64,000 bases of DNA from Sphingobacterium sp. UBA4616 (GTDB lineage: Bacteria > Bacteroidota > Bacteroidia > Sphingobacteriales > Sphingobacteriaceae): the NCBI GenBank assembly GCA_002386525.1, contig DGIS01000010.1, positions 124,001 to 188,000 on the forward strand. The letters run 5' to 3'. The position numbers and the translations under genes were made by a program. The notes beneath the pieces are model-generated. The model searched no databases, had not been told where the DNA came from, and saw nothing but the letters and a program-made list of their open reading frames with translations. Shown in pieces: positions 42,658 to 51,015 of this stretch (position 1 is its first letter; the number at the start of each line of letters is the position of its first letter).

Positions 42658-43710
42658 TTACTTCAGATGCGCCCTAAGGAAATTTTTTATTTCTGAAGCC
42701 ACTTGACGATGTACCGATTTTCTGTCAATAGTTTCATGATCGTAGTAAAAAGTCGGTTCTTCATTAACTAAAAAGGATTTTCCTTCGTTTAAAAAAACAT
42801 AATGCCCCGTTTTAACTGGAAGTACGCTATATTTCGAGCCTTTTATTACTTCACTATATTTAAGCGCATTCGATGTCAGCGGAGCAATGGAATCATCTGC
42901 GGCACCGATGATCAAAACCGAAGATTTTGTGCTTTGTTTTTCTTCCGAAAGTCCCAGTCCCAAAGCTGGAGATAAAGCTATGTTGACTTTAAATCGACTA
43001 TCTTTTAAATTTTCTGGCACTTGGTTGCATGGGATTTTTTGTATGAGTTTTTGAAGATCACCCAGTTCAGGAACAACAAATTGGGTGCGATTTTTGGCTA
43101 TCGATGCATTTATCTTGAGTTTATCACAATCTATTTTAACTCCAGCAAGTGCTAATGTGGTGTATCCACCTAACGAAAATCCGATTCCTGCTATTTTACT
43201 ACTGTCTATGTAACTATTATAAACGGGATCATCAAGCAATGATGAAATTAGAAAACTCATATCTAGCGGCCTATCCCAATAACGTACAAAGTTTTCAGGA
43301 ATTTTATTATCGAGAGTATTTCCCCAATGATCCGGAGCTATCACAAAATATCCGTCTTTAGCTAATTCAATCGCCAACCATGATAAGCTATATCGATTGC
43401 CTCCTGTCCCATGAGAAAGGACAACCAATGGATATTTTTTTTGTATAAATTCTGCATCTTTTACTGTCGGTGGTAAAACGAATGGTTGTTGCGTATCTTT
43501 AAAATTCGTATCCGTTGTTGGATACCAAATTTGGGATCTCAAAGGTCGCTCTCGAGAATGATCAGTATAAGTAACTTGCCGCTCTCCTACGTTTGTAATA
43601 GGCGTATGATAAATCATCATAAAAAGACTTAACAAAACAATACTAAATGGAATAGTCATATTTGGCACTGGTAATTTGGATCTTAACACTTGAAATATTA
43701 AATAGAACAT
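42658..43710 (-). CDS. Alpha/beta hydrolase, platelet-activating-factor acetylhydrolase-like
   Basis: 350 residues. N-terminal membrane/signal segment at ~15-35 (MTIPFSIVLLSLFMMIY). Alpha/beta hydrolase fold: oxyanion HGTGGNRYS, nucleophile elbow GIGFSLGGYTT (Ser in GFSLGG), an Asp in GAADDSIAP, and a C-terminal His in TGHYVFLNEG, together a Ser-Asp-His triad. RSQIWYPTTD is the start motif of the PAF-acetylhydrolase/isoform-II-like family. It would hydrolyse an ester on the extracytoplasmic side. It is divergent from the SMP-30 lactonase gene 275 bases away; whether they work together is not known. Confidence 0.88.
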   Translation of the reverse strand: MFYLIFQVLRSKLPVPNMTIPFSIVLLSLFMMIYHTPITNVGERQVTYTDHSRERPLRSQIWYPTTDTNFKDTQQPFVLPPTVKDAEFIQKKYPLVVLSHGTGGNRYSLSWLAIELAKDGYFVIAPDHWGNTLDNKIPENFVRYWDRPLDMSFLISSLLDDPVYNSYIDSSKIAGIGFSLGGYTTLALAGVKIDCDKLKINASIAKNRTQFVVPELGDLQKLIQKIPCNQVPENLKDSRFKVNIALSPALGLGLSEEKQSTKSSVLIIGAADDSIAPLTSNALKYSEVIKGSKYSVLPVKTGHYVFLNEGKSFLVNEEPTFYYDHETIDRKSVHRQVASEIKNFLRAHLK

Positions 43711-43984
43711 CTATACAACTCCCAAAGTTACCAGCGATGTTATACTTCAGTCAATGGTTATATTTAACCATATAAATAAAAATCGCTACTTTATTCAAAA
43801 AGATTTTTCATATCGCTGCTAAAGAGACACTTTTACCGATAAATTTAAAGAATAAAAGCTATATTGTATCTGATCATTCGACCACATCAAGATATGGATT
43901 CTTTAGCAAGTATATTAATAGGACATTTCACTTTAATGGTAGCACGCTAATTGATAAAAATAATTTGAAATAATAAACTTTACT

Positions 43985-44890
43985 ATGGGACATTCAGTTA
44001 GTTATTGCAGGTACTCTCATACGTTCTTATTCATCCTTTTCATGGTAGGGGGAATAAACACAAGAGCGCAGTTATTTAATCAAGACAGCTTGAAATTAAT
44101 ATCTCGGGAGTTTACATTTACAGAAGGTCCTGCCGTGGATCGGGAGGGGAATATTTATTTTACTGACCAGCCAAATAACAAAATCTGGAAATACAGCACA
44201 AATGGTGATCTTTCGTTGTTTAAAGATTCTTCAGGCCGTGCAAATGGACTTTACTTTAATCATCTGAATCAACTGCTTTCATGTTCGGATGAGAAAAACG
44301 AAATTTGGTCAATCAACATGGATGGTAAGGTTACGGTCCTGCTATCAGCTGTCGATGGAAGAAAATTGAATGGTCCCAATGACCTATGGGTGGATGAAAA
44401 AGGAGGCATTTACTTTACAGATCCCTATTATCAGCGTGATTATTGGGATAGAAAGAAACCCGAGATAGCGGGGCAAAAAGTATACTACCTTCCTTTCGGA
44501 AAAGGAAAGAAGCCAATTGTGGTGGCTGATGATCTAACTAAGCCCAACGGAATAGTCGGTTCGCCTGATGGAAGATATTTGTATGTAGCAGACATTGAAC
44601 GGAATAAAACGTATAGATATGTCATTCAGTCTAAAGGTAAATTAAGTAGTCAGACAGCGGTCATAGAGCACGGTTCTGACGGACTTACCCTAGACAGCCA
44701 AGGAAATATTTACCTTACTGGAAGAGGTGTTTCTATCTATAGTCCGAAAGGTGAATTGATCGGACATATTGAGATAAATGAACCTTGGACATCGAACGTG
44801 TGTTTTGGGGGAAAAGATAGGACTGATTTATTTATTACCGCATCTACAGCAATATATTGTATTCCAATGCGCACAAAAGGAGTTAAATGA
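43985..44890 (+). CDS. Exported SMP-30/gluconolactonase-like beta-propeller enzyme
   Basis: 301 residues. Signal peptide to ~28 (FILFMVGGINTRAQ). Six-bladed beta propeller: metal-site Glu in FTEGPAVDREGNIYFTD, Asn and Asp in KLNGPNDLWVDEKGGIYFTDPYY, and KPNGIVGSPDGRYLYVAD, all standard for the SMP-30/gluconolactonase/LRE family (PF08450), which hydrolyses sugar lactones using a divalent metal. Here it acts in the periplasm. It is monocistronic and convergent with nothing; followed by a stretch of gene debris at 45.1-45.9 kb. Confidence 0.9.
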   Translation: MGHSVSYCRYSHTFLFILFMVGGINTRAQLFNQDSLKLISREFTFTEGPAVDREGNIYFTDQPNNKIWKYSTNGDLSLFKDSSGRANGLYFNHLNQLLSCSDEKNEIWSINMDGKVTVLLSAVDGRKLNGPNDLWVDEKGGIYFTDPYYQRDYWDRKKPEIAGQKVYYLPFGKGKKPIVVADDLTKPNGIVGSPDGRYLYVADIERNKTYRYVIQSKGKLSSQTAVIEHGSDGLTLDSQGNIYLTGRGVSIYSPKGELIGHIEINEPWTSNVCFGGKDRTDLFITASTAIYCIPMRTKGVK

Positions 44891-45126
44891 AATAACTCCA
44901 GTATCCTCAATTAAACATGTATCCATGTCGCTCAGATTCTGTTAAATTAAATCCATTTAAAAAAGTTTCCTACCACGGTTCTTAGGAGTTAAACTACTTG
45001 AATTACCCGTCATTTATACGGTCAACGGTATTAAAGGCATATGATTTGTAATTCTTCTGAAAAGTATAATTGCCTTGCAGATACTATGCTATTATAGCCT
45101 GCTATAAGGTCGTTTATCGCCCTAAT

Positions 45127-45339
45127 ATGACAAAAGACGACTCGAATATAAAGCAACTAAAGCAACAGGTTCAACCTACACAAAAGAAATTCCCAGGCTT
45201 AGCTATTGTGTTCTATACATCCAAAGAAATCATTACGAATCATCAAGGTACATTATGGATGGAAAGGGCGGTTGATGAGGGTGCTACTTTTAATTTTACA
45301 TTACCTATTATGCAAAAACAAAAAATACATGGAAGCTAA
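45127..45339 (+). pseudogene. C-terminal remnant of a sensor histidine kinase
   Basis: The frame KFPGLAIVFYTSKEIITNHQGTLWMERAVDEGATFNFTLPI is the last part of a HATPase_c domain: the G2 box GLGIGLYI has decayed to GLAIVFYT, and HxGTLWxES..GxGxTFxFTLPI is recognisable. The H, N and D boxes are gone; the preceding ~240 bases hold nothing kinase-like. Its stop overlaps the start of the response regulator by 11 bases, so the original was a kinase-regulator operon. The start codon shown is arbitrary. Confidence 0.75.
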
Positions 45340-45697
45340 ACGAATAATAATTTGTGACGATGACGAGGGAATACTTGAAGTTCTCGAGCTATATTTAGAA
45401 TTGGAAGGTTATGTTGTCTTCACTGTCGCCAATAGTACTCTGTTAATTGAGCAGATAGAAATGCATTCACCTGATTTGCTCCTGCTTGACCTTTGGATGC
45501 CTTTGTTGTCTGGCGATCAGGTGATAAGCCTGATTCGCGAAAACGGTAAAATAATGGATTTGCCTATTATAGTACTTTCCGCTAGTGTTGATGGCGCCAC
45601 CATAGCCAATGAAAATGGAGCAAATGGCTTTATAGCAAAACCTTTTGATCTAGATGACATTAAAGCGAATATCGATAGAATGATTAACAAGGAATAG
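45329..45697 (+). CDS. Single-domain response regulator, orphaned
   Basis: 122 residues from ATG 45329 (MEAKRIIICDDDEG). Receiver domain: DDD at 10-12, phospho-acceptor Asp in LLLDLWMPLLSG (~54), Ser in VLSASV, Lys in FIAKPFD. No output domain. It overlaps the remnant of its former partner kinase by 11 bases, so its phosphodonor is lost unless another kinase in the cell serves it. The reading frame is intact, so it could still work. Confidence 0.9.
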   Translation: MEAKRIIICDDDEGILEVLELYLELEGYVVFTVANSTLLIEQIEMHSPDLLLLDLWMPLLSGDQVISLIRENGKIMDLPIIVLSASVDGATIANENGANGFIAKPFDLDDIKANIDRMINKE

Positions 45698-45758
45698 ACA
45701 AAATATATCCTAAATTTTTTTTGCGCACAGCATCTCCTGTACACCACATACTGTGCCG

Positions 45759-45836
45759 AATCTCGCACAAATGCTTCTAGAGCAGGATAAAGGTATTTGT
45801 GTAAATGCTGTCGCTCCAGGACCTGTATGGACGTAA
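45759..45836 (+). pseudogene. C-terminal scrap of a short-chain dehydrogenase
   Basis: In frame: NLAQMLLEQDKGICVNAVAP then GPVWT and a stop. KGIRVNAVAPGPIWT is the highly conserved NAD-binding C-terminal segment of SDRs such as YghA, so about 25 residues of a lost gene survive. A likely terminator follows at 45838-45878. Confidence 0.75.
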
Positions 45837-45837
45837 T

Positions 45838-45878
45838 TTAACGCACTGAAAGTATGATTTATTCAGACAGTGCGTTAA
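45838..45878. terminator. Hairpin between the SDR scrap and the GH2 gene
   Basis: Perfect 11-base arms TTAACGCACTG / CAGTGCGTTAA (45838-45848, 45868-45878) with a 19-base loop. It follows the SDR stop by 2 bases and the minus-strand GH2 stop by 63, so it may serve both directions; no T-tract. Confidence 0.5.
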
Positions 45879-45940
45879 TAGTTGTTGATTATATTCACAT
45901 TTTTTCAATAGCAGTTGTTGGTGTTAAGTTGAATTATAAT

Positions 45941-48385
45941 TCACTCACTCATCAACACTACTTCATCAGCCAAAAGCCCCTTGCTTTTGGCTCGAAGGAT
46001 GATTTTACCTTTTTCTTTGCTTTTTATCATGACCAAAGCTTTACCGTTGAATGCCCTTCGGGCTGTTGATTGAAAACTAGTTAAGTCGGCTGTATTACCA
46101 TTATCAGTGACTATAACCGTTGTGTTGGCAGAATCTGTCATAAATTCTATTTCATCAGCTGCATCCGGAACAATAGTATCATATTGATCAACAATAAAAG
46201 CCTGCACAAAGAATAGTTCATCACTGCCGTTTTTCGCGATCGAAGTTTCTGCCATTAGTTTGATTCGATATGCTCTCTCCGCAGTATGTACTGCCCTGCT
46301 GATTACCTTCTTGTTTCCAAGGTACGATACCGCTTCGAGCTTACCAGGGTCAAATTCCACTCCTTTAAATACAAGGTCGTACCGATCTGGATCTTCGGAC
46401 TGTTCTCCTATTTTTCTATCGTTTAGATAAAGCTCTACCCGATCAGCCTGATTAAAATAGACCACCACGTCAACTCGGTCGCCTTTTTTCCAGTTCCAAT
46501 GTGGTAATACATGTAAAACCGGTTTTTCTGTCCACACACTTTGATACAGGTAGTAGACATCCTTCGGAAATCCAGCTAGATCCACAATACCAAAGTACGA
46601 ACTTCGCGCTGGCCAAGTGTATGGTGTGGGTTCACCGAGATAATCAAAACCCGTCCACACATACATGCCTGCAATATGGCTGTACTTCTCCATTAGCCGC
46701 AAACTCGTCTGATGGCTTGATCCCCAAGGCGTGAATACATTGTCGTAAGCCGATATGCTCCTGTCCCTGTTGCCCCCATCAAAAGGGATATCCCATCTCT
46801 CGGGCCACATACGAATGGAATCGTAAGGAACCAAATCATATTTCCCGCGGCTTTCCAATGCCGAGGTGCTTTCCGTTACGATAAACTTTTTCCCGGGATG
46901 ATCCTGTGGGAAGCTCGCCCATTTGTTATGGTTGTAATTATAGCCAACTAAATCCACCGCCGTGCTCATGAGTACCGGATTGGCTTTGGAAAGCTCATTA
47001 TTGGCAATGGTGGTCGGGCGTGTGCCATCCAGGCTATCGACGATTGCGGCCAACGATATTGGAATAGCTGTACCATCAGCTTTGGAATGCCACTGCTCCT
47101 GTGCTTCATTGCCCAGACACCAGATAAACAGCGACGGATGATTCCGGTCCCGTTTGATATGATCCGCGAAGTCCCGCTTGTACCATTGGTCCCAGTATAA
47201 ATGATAGTCATAGGGATTTTTACGACCTTTCCAAACATCGAATGTTTCACTCATCACGATAAAACCCAAGCTGTCGCAAAGGTCCAAAAACGCTGGGGCC
47301 GCAGGATTGTGTGATGTCCGTATCCCATTCACCCCCATTGCTTTCATCAGGCGGAGCTGACGTAATGCTGCAGACCGATTAAATGCCATACCCAGTGCGC
47401 CGAGATCACTATGTAAACAGACCCCTCGGATTTTAAGCTGTCTTCCATTCAGTATAAAGCCCTGCTGCTGATCGAATCTAAAATGGCGTAAGCCAAATTT
47501 GGTACGCTGTTCATCCACAACTTGACCATCGACAATGAGCTGCATTTTTGCTGTATATTGATACGGGGTTTCAATATCCCATAAGACAGGATTTTCGAGG
47601 ACTATCTGCTCACCGATGGGATGTAGACCTTCTTTGACAGCGTTCAAAGTTGTACGTTTGCTTGCGACAACAGCACCTTGAGCGGAAAGGACCTCCGTCA
47701 GCAGCAGCATCCTTTTTGATTCTTTACGGCTATGCTCAATTGCCAGCGACAGGTCTATTACCGCACGTTTCTCGCTAAGCTCTCCAGCCCTTACGAAGGT
47801 ACTGTTGGTAGCTATGCTGATTGGATTTCGACTAATTAATTTAACATCGCGATAGATCCCCGAACCAGAATAGAAACGCGAATTGGGCTGATTCTTATTA
47901 TTTACTTTGACTGAAAGTAGGTTGTCCCTGCCATCCCAGTATAGATCATGGGAGAGTTCATATTCGAATCCGATATAACCATTGGGCCTTTTCCCTAAGA
48001 AATGCCCGTTGATCCAGACTTCGCTGTTTTCGTATATACCTTCAAATGCGACAAATATCCGCTGGCCCCGCTCGGTGCTAGACAGCTTAAAAGATTTTTG
48101 ATACCAGCCTACGCCACCATCGAGGTAAGCAGCCCCGCTGCCTGCGGGACTGTTTTCTCTAAATGGCATTTCGATGCTCCAGTCGTGCGGCAGATCGAGC
48201 TTTCGCCAGCTTTCTCCTTTTCGTCCATCGCTATATTGCTGGTTGCTATCCAGTTTAAACCACCAGCTCCCATTAAAATCAATAACCTTTCTGGACTGCC
48301 CAATCACGGAACCCGTGAGCGTCAATAATAGCAACAATATACCTATTAATCTGCTATACCCCATGTCAAATAATTGCTTCAACAT
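45941..48385 (-). CDS. Glycoside hydrolase family 2, beta-galactosidase-like, PUL enzyme
   Basis: 814 residues with a signal peptide ending in VIGQ (~30). Layout: sugar-binding jelly roll (~40-215, DLPHDWSIE, GGVGWYQKSF), immunoglobulin-like domain (~220-310), (beta/alpha)8 barrel (~315-620), then DUF4982-type and Ig-like C-terminal domains. Catalytic acid/base Glu is in FIWCLGNEAQEQW; the nucleophile Glu is in KKFIVTESTSALES. NGIRTSHNPAAPAFLDLCDSLGF is the GH2 signature. Most such PUL enzymes are beta-galactosidases, but other GH2 activities (beta-glucuronidase, beta-mannosidase) are not excluded. It is the last gene of the minus-strand PUL; start codon 4 bases after the upstream gene's stop (ATG 48364 is an alternative). 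Confidence 0.92.
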   Translation of the reverse strand: MLKQLFDMGYSRLIGILLLLLTLTGSVIGQSRKVIDFNGSWWFKLDSNQQYSDGRKGESWRKLDLPHDWSIEMPFRENSPAGSGAAYLDGGVGWYQKSFKLSSTERGQRIFVAFEGIYENSEVWINGHFLGKRPNGYIGFEYELSHDLYWDGRDNLLSVKVNNKNQPNSRFYSGSGIYRDVKLISRNPISIATNSTFVRAGELSEKRAVIDLSLAIEHSRKESKRMLLLTEVLSAQGAVVASKRTTLNAVKEGLHPIGEQIVLENPVLWDIETPYQYTAKMQLIVDGQVVDEQRTKFGLRHFRFDQQQGFILNGRQLKIRGVCLHSDLGALGMAFNRSAALRQLRLMKAMGVNGIRTSHNPAAPAFLDLCDSLGFIVMSETFDVWKGRKNPYDYHLYWDQWYKRDFADHIKRDRNHPSLFIWCLGNEAQEQWHSKADGTAIPISLAAIVDSLDGTRPTTIANNELSKANPVLMSTAVDLVGYNYNHNKWASFPQDHPGKKFIVTESTSALESRGKYDLVPYDSIRMWPERWDIPFDGGNRDRSISAYDNVFTPWGSSHQTSLRLMEKYSHIAGMYVWTGFDYLGEPTPYTWPARSSYFGIVDLAGFPKDVYYLYQSVWTEKPVLHVLPHWNWKKGDRVDVVVYFNQADRVELYLNDRKIGEQSEDPDRYDLVFKGVEFDPGKLEAVSYLGNKKVISRAVHTAERAYRIKLMAETSIAKNGSDELFFVQAFIVDQYDTIVPDAADEIEFMTDSANTTVIVTDNGNTADLTSFQSTARRAFNGKALVMIKSKEKGKIILRAKSKGLLADEVVLMSE

Positions 48386-48389
48386 ACAT

Positions 48390-49325
48390 TTATTTGTTCA
48401 TTTTGGTATTCGACCTATCTTCGGTCAGACTCTCCTTGAGGGCCTTGCTGATAAAATTAAAGGTCAGCATGGCCGCTCCATCATTCGAAAGCACCGGATC
48501 TCGCAATACCGCTAATTGCATGGTATTCTCGGTCAACGACATAATACGGACATCACCCCAGTCGACTACGATCCCATCTTGTGGTTTTCCATGTAAAGGC
48601 GAAGCCCCCGTCATACGGATGGTTTTCTTTTCGGTATCGATATTAAAAGTCCCCTTCTGTACTTTGCCCAACATGGCATGATTCACATTGATGTTTGCTC
48701 CACCTTTCAGGTCAAAGGTCATACTCCCATAATCGCCTGCAGGCATGAGCCAACTATTGCCTTTCCAGTCGGGTTCCCAGCTCCAGCTATCGCTGTTAAG
48801 AGGCGCAGCTGTTTTGTTGATGCTACCCCACCAGTCGCCGGTGCCGTAAAAATACAGGGGACCTTTAAAGTAACGGGAGATCCCGTCAGCATCTAGATCG
48901 AGATACCAGGTTTTCTCTTCCCCGGCCCCGCCCGTCAGTAGGGTCCAGGTTTCGTCACTGATAAATTCGGCATACATCTGATCGATTTTGAATGTCACAG
49001 GCTCGCCGTAGACAATCCCGCCACGCGTCTCGACACCAAATTTAAGGGTGTATTCACCGGGAAAAGGCATTTTCAGGGTTACCTTTTTCTCTTGACTCCG
49101 CCCTTGTGGATGTTCCCACAATGGGGTGTATTTTGAATCCATCAAGCTGGTTAAATACACAATATTAGGATTGCTGGCGTCATGTTCAACGGTAAAGGCC
49201 TTTCCCTTCTCCAACTGCGCCGAAGTGACATCGATGTCTCCCAGTGTATAATTCTCGGGAGAACAAGCTCCAAAGAGTACCATCGCCGCAAAAAAGCAGA
49301 TGGCATAGGTGAATATCTTTTTCAT
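48390..49325 (-). CDS. PUL surface lipoprotein, SGBP-like
   Basis: 311 residues. Lipoprotein signal (FFAAMVLFGACSPE). N-terminal Ig/PKD-like domain (~30-120: KGKAFTVEHDASNPNIVYLTS, GEYTLKFGVETRGG), followed by a beta-rich domain with many aromatics (FKGPLYFYGTGDWWGSINK, DSWSWEPDWKGNSWLMP) suited to glycan stacking. No catalytic motif was recognised. Its place between SusD and a GH2 enzyme is that of the surface glycan-binding proteins (SusE/F, SGBP-B) of PULs. The specific ligand is not evident. Confidence 0.78.
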   Translation of the reverse strand: MKKIFTYAICFFAAMVLFGACSPENYTLGDIDVTSAQLEKGKAFTVEHDASNPNIVYLTSLMDSKYTPLWEHPQGRSQEKKVTLKMPFPGEYTLKFGVETRGGIVYGEPVTFKIDQMYAEFISDETWTLLTGGAGEEKTWYLDLDADGISRYFKGPLYFYGTGDWWGSINKTAAPLNSDSWSWEPDWKGNSWLMPAGDYGSMTFDLKGGANINVNHAMLGKVQKGTFNIDTEKKTIRMTGASPLHGKPQDGIVVDWGDVRIMSLTENTMQLAVLRDPVLSNDGAAMLTFNFISKALKESLTEDRSNTKMNK

Positions 49326-49374
49326 GTTTGTCTATTTATAATTCAACTAATAGTGAGTCTTAGTATACCTGTAT

Positions 49375-51003
49375 TTAGTTCCATCCAGCATTTTGTTTCA
49401 GTACACCATTGGATAAGGTAATCTGCTTATTGGGTATTTGCATAAATCCTTTCGTTGTCAAAAAACGCTCTTTAGTCACAGTGACCCTCTCGGGCACAGA
49501 TCCACTGAGCACATCCTCTGTTGTTTCTAGTGTAGCGGCGGCGTTATTTAACCCCTGCCGCAATACATCCCAATAGCGGATACCTTCAAACGCAAATTCA
49601 AATTTTCTTTCCTTCAGAATATTGTTTTTTGAAACTGCTAGCGACACAAAATTGGTCTTATAAGCTCTTTTTCTTACCTCGTCAAAGTATTTCTGTGCGT
49701 TTGCGGAGCCGAGTTCTGCCGCCATCAGCAAGACATCGGCATAGCGGATAACAAAGTAATCCTGGTCTTGGGATAGTTGCATATCCTTATCTCCACCTGT
49801 ATTGGTGGTACCGTCCGGCAATGCTGTGGGGGCGTATTTCTTTATAGTGTACCCTGTATACTCACGCTGATCTTTCAGGTCAAATCCCGTAATCTTCTCG
49901 CCATCAATATCAATAATTGAAGCAGCCTTGCGCGTATCCGTGTTGTCAAACTCATTGAAGAATTTTTTGCTTACCGTACATGCACCCCATCCCTGGCCAT
50001 AAGGCGACCAATTTTTTCCGCGCAAGCCCAGAAAGACCACCCAGCGGTTGCCATCAACATAACCATTGTAGTTCGATGTATTGTTGAATTTTTGCGCAAA
50101 TACAACCTCAGCATTTCCCTTGCCGGCATATTTGGAGATATCTAGCGTATTATTGCTTGCATTGGGGATATAACTCGCTGCTGGCCACAGATTCTTGAAA
50201 TCTGCCACCAGCGCAAACTGGCCGCTACTGATAACCTCTTCCAGTCCCGCCAAGGCTTCTGCTTTGGAGACACCGATATCTTCACCACCATAATAACCTG
50301 CATAAAATAGATAAACACGGGCTAATAGCGCTTTAGCTGCGAATGGAGTTGCCCGGCCATCATTGGTTGCCGCAGCTGATTTGGGGTAAGCTGTTGCAGG
50401 AATATTTGAAGCTGCAAACTTAAGGTCGGAAACAATCAGTTGATAAATCGCTTTGGGATCCGACTGTGGAATATTCTCATTGGTCGGGCTCGTTAGCAAA
50501 GGGATGTTTTCGAATAGACGGACGAGATCAAAGTACATGGTGGCCCGTAGGAATTTCGTTTCCCCTTCAATACGTGCCCGCGCAGTTGTATTGCCCGAAA
50601 AATCAGTGCCGTCCAATTTTCCCAACAGCGTATTACACCTAAAAATTCCAGCATAATAATCTGACCAGGTGCCGTCAAAGATATTATTGTCCGATTGCGA
50701 TTGCGCAATATCAAAGCGATCTATTGCCTGAAATGAGCGACCGTCTGTTGTACCTGTTCCGCCAAAACAATTGTCGGCAGCCACCTCTGCTGTCAGATAG
50801 AAAGACTGGCTCCCATTGGAGGTCGTCCGTTGATAACCATCGTAACAACCAACCAGCGCCATGTCTGCATCGGCGACGGTTTTATAAAAATTGCTTTCCA
50901 AAACGCTTGTCATCGGTTCGACATCCAAAAAACTAGATGAACACGATCCTAAAATTAAGGACCCAAATAACATGGAATGATAGATATAGCTCGTTTTTTT
51001 CAT
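49375..51003 (-). CDS. SusD/RagB family outer-membrane nutrient-binding lipoprotein
   Basis: 542 residues. Lipobox SLILGSCSSSFLDVEPMT; the FLDVEP start is a SusD hallmark. An N-terminal TPR-rich body contains ALVGCYDGYQRTT, ARIEGETKFLRATMYFDLVRLFENIPLL, and AKALLARVYLFYAGYYGG; the C-terminal domain includes RYADVLLMAAE and FEGIRYWDVLRQG. It caps the SusC barrel at the cell surface and captures the oligosaccharide. It lies 12 bases after the SusC gene on the same strand, as in all susCD pairs. Confidence 0.96.
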   Translation of the reverse strand: MKKTSYIYHSMLFGSLILGSCSSSFLDVEPMTSVLESNFYKTVADADMALVGCYDGYQRTTSNGSQSFYLTAEVAADNCFGGTGTTDGRSFQAIDRFDIAQSQSDNNIFDGTWSDYYAGIFRCNTLLGKLDGTDFSGNTTARARIEGETKFLRATMYFDLVRLFENIPLLTSPTNENIPQSDPKAIYQLIVSDLKFAASNIPATAYPKSAAATNDGRATPFAAKALLARVYLFYAGYYGGEDIGVSKAEALAGLEEVISSGQFALVADFKNLWPAASYIPNASNNTLDISKYAGKGNAEVVFAQKFNNTSNYNGYVDGNRWVVFLGLRGKNWSPYGQGWGACTVSKKFFNEFDNTDTRKAASIIDIDGEKITGFDLKDQREYTGYTIKKYAPTALPDGTTNTGGDKDMQLSQDQDYFVIRYADVLLMAAELGSANAQKYFDEVRKRAYKTNFVSLAVSKNNILKERKFEFAFEGIRYWDVLRQGLNNAAATLETTEDVLSGSVPERVTVTKERFLTTKGFMQIPNKQITLSNGVLKQNAGWN

Positions 51004-51015
51004 GATTTCTTGTGT

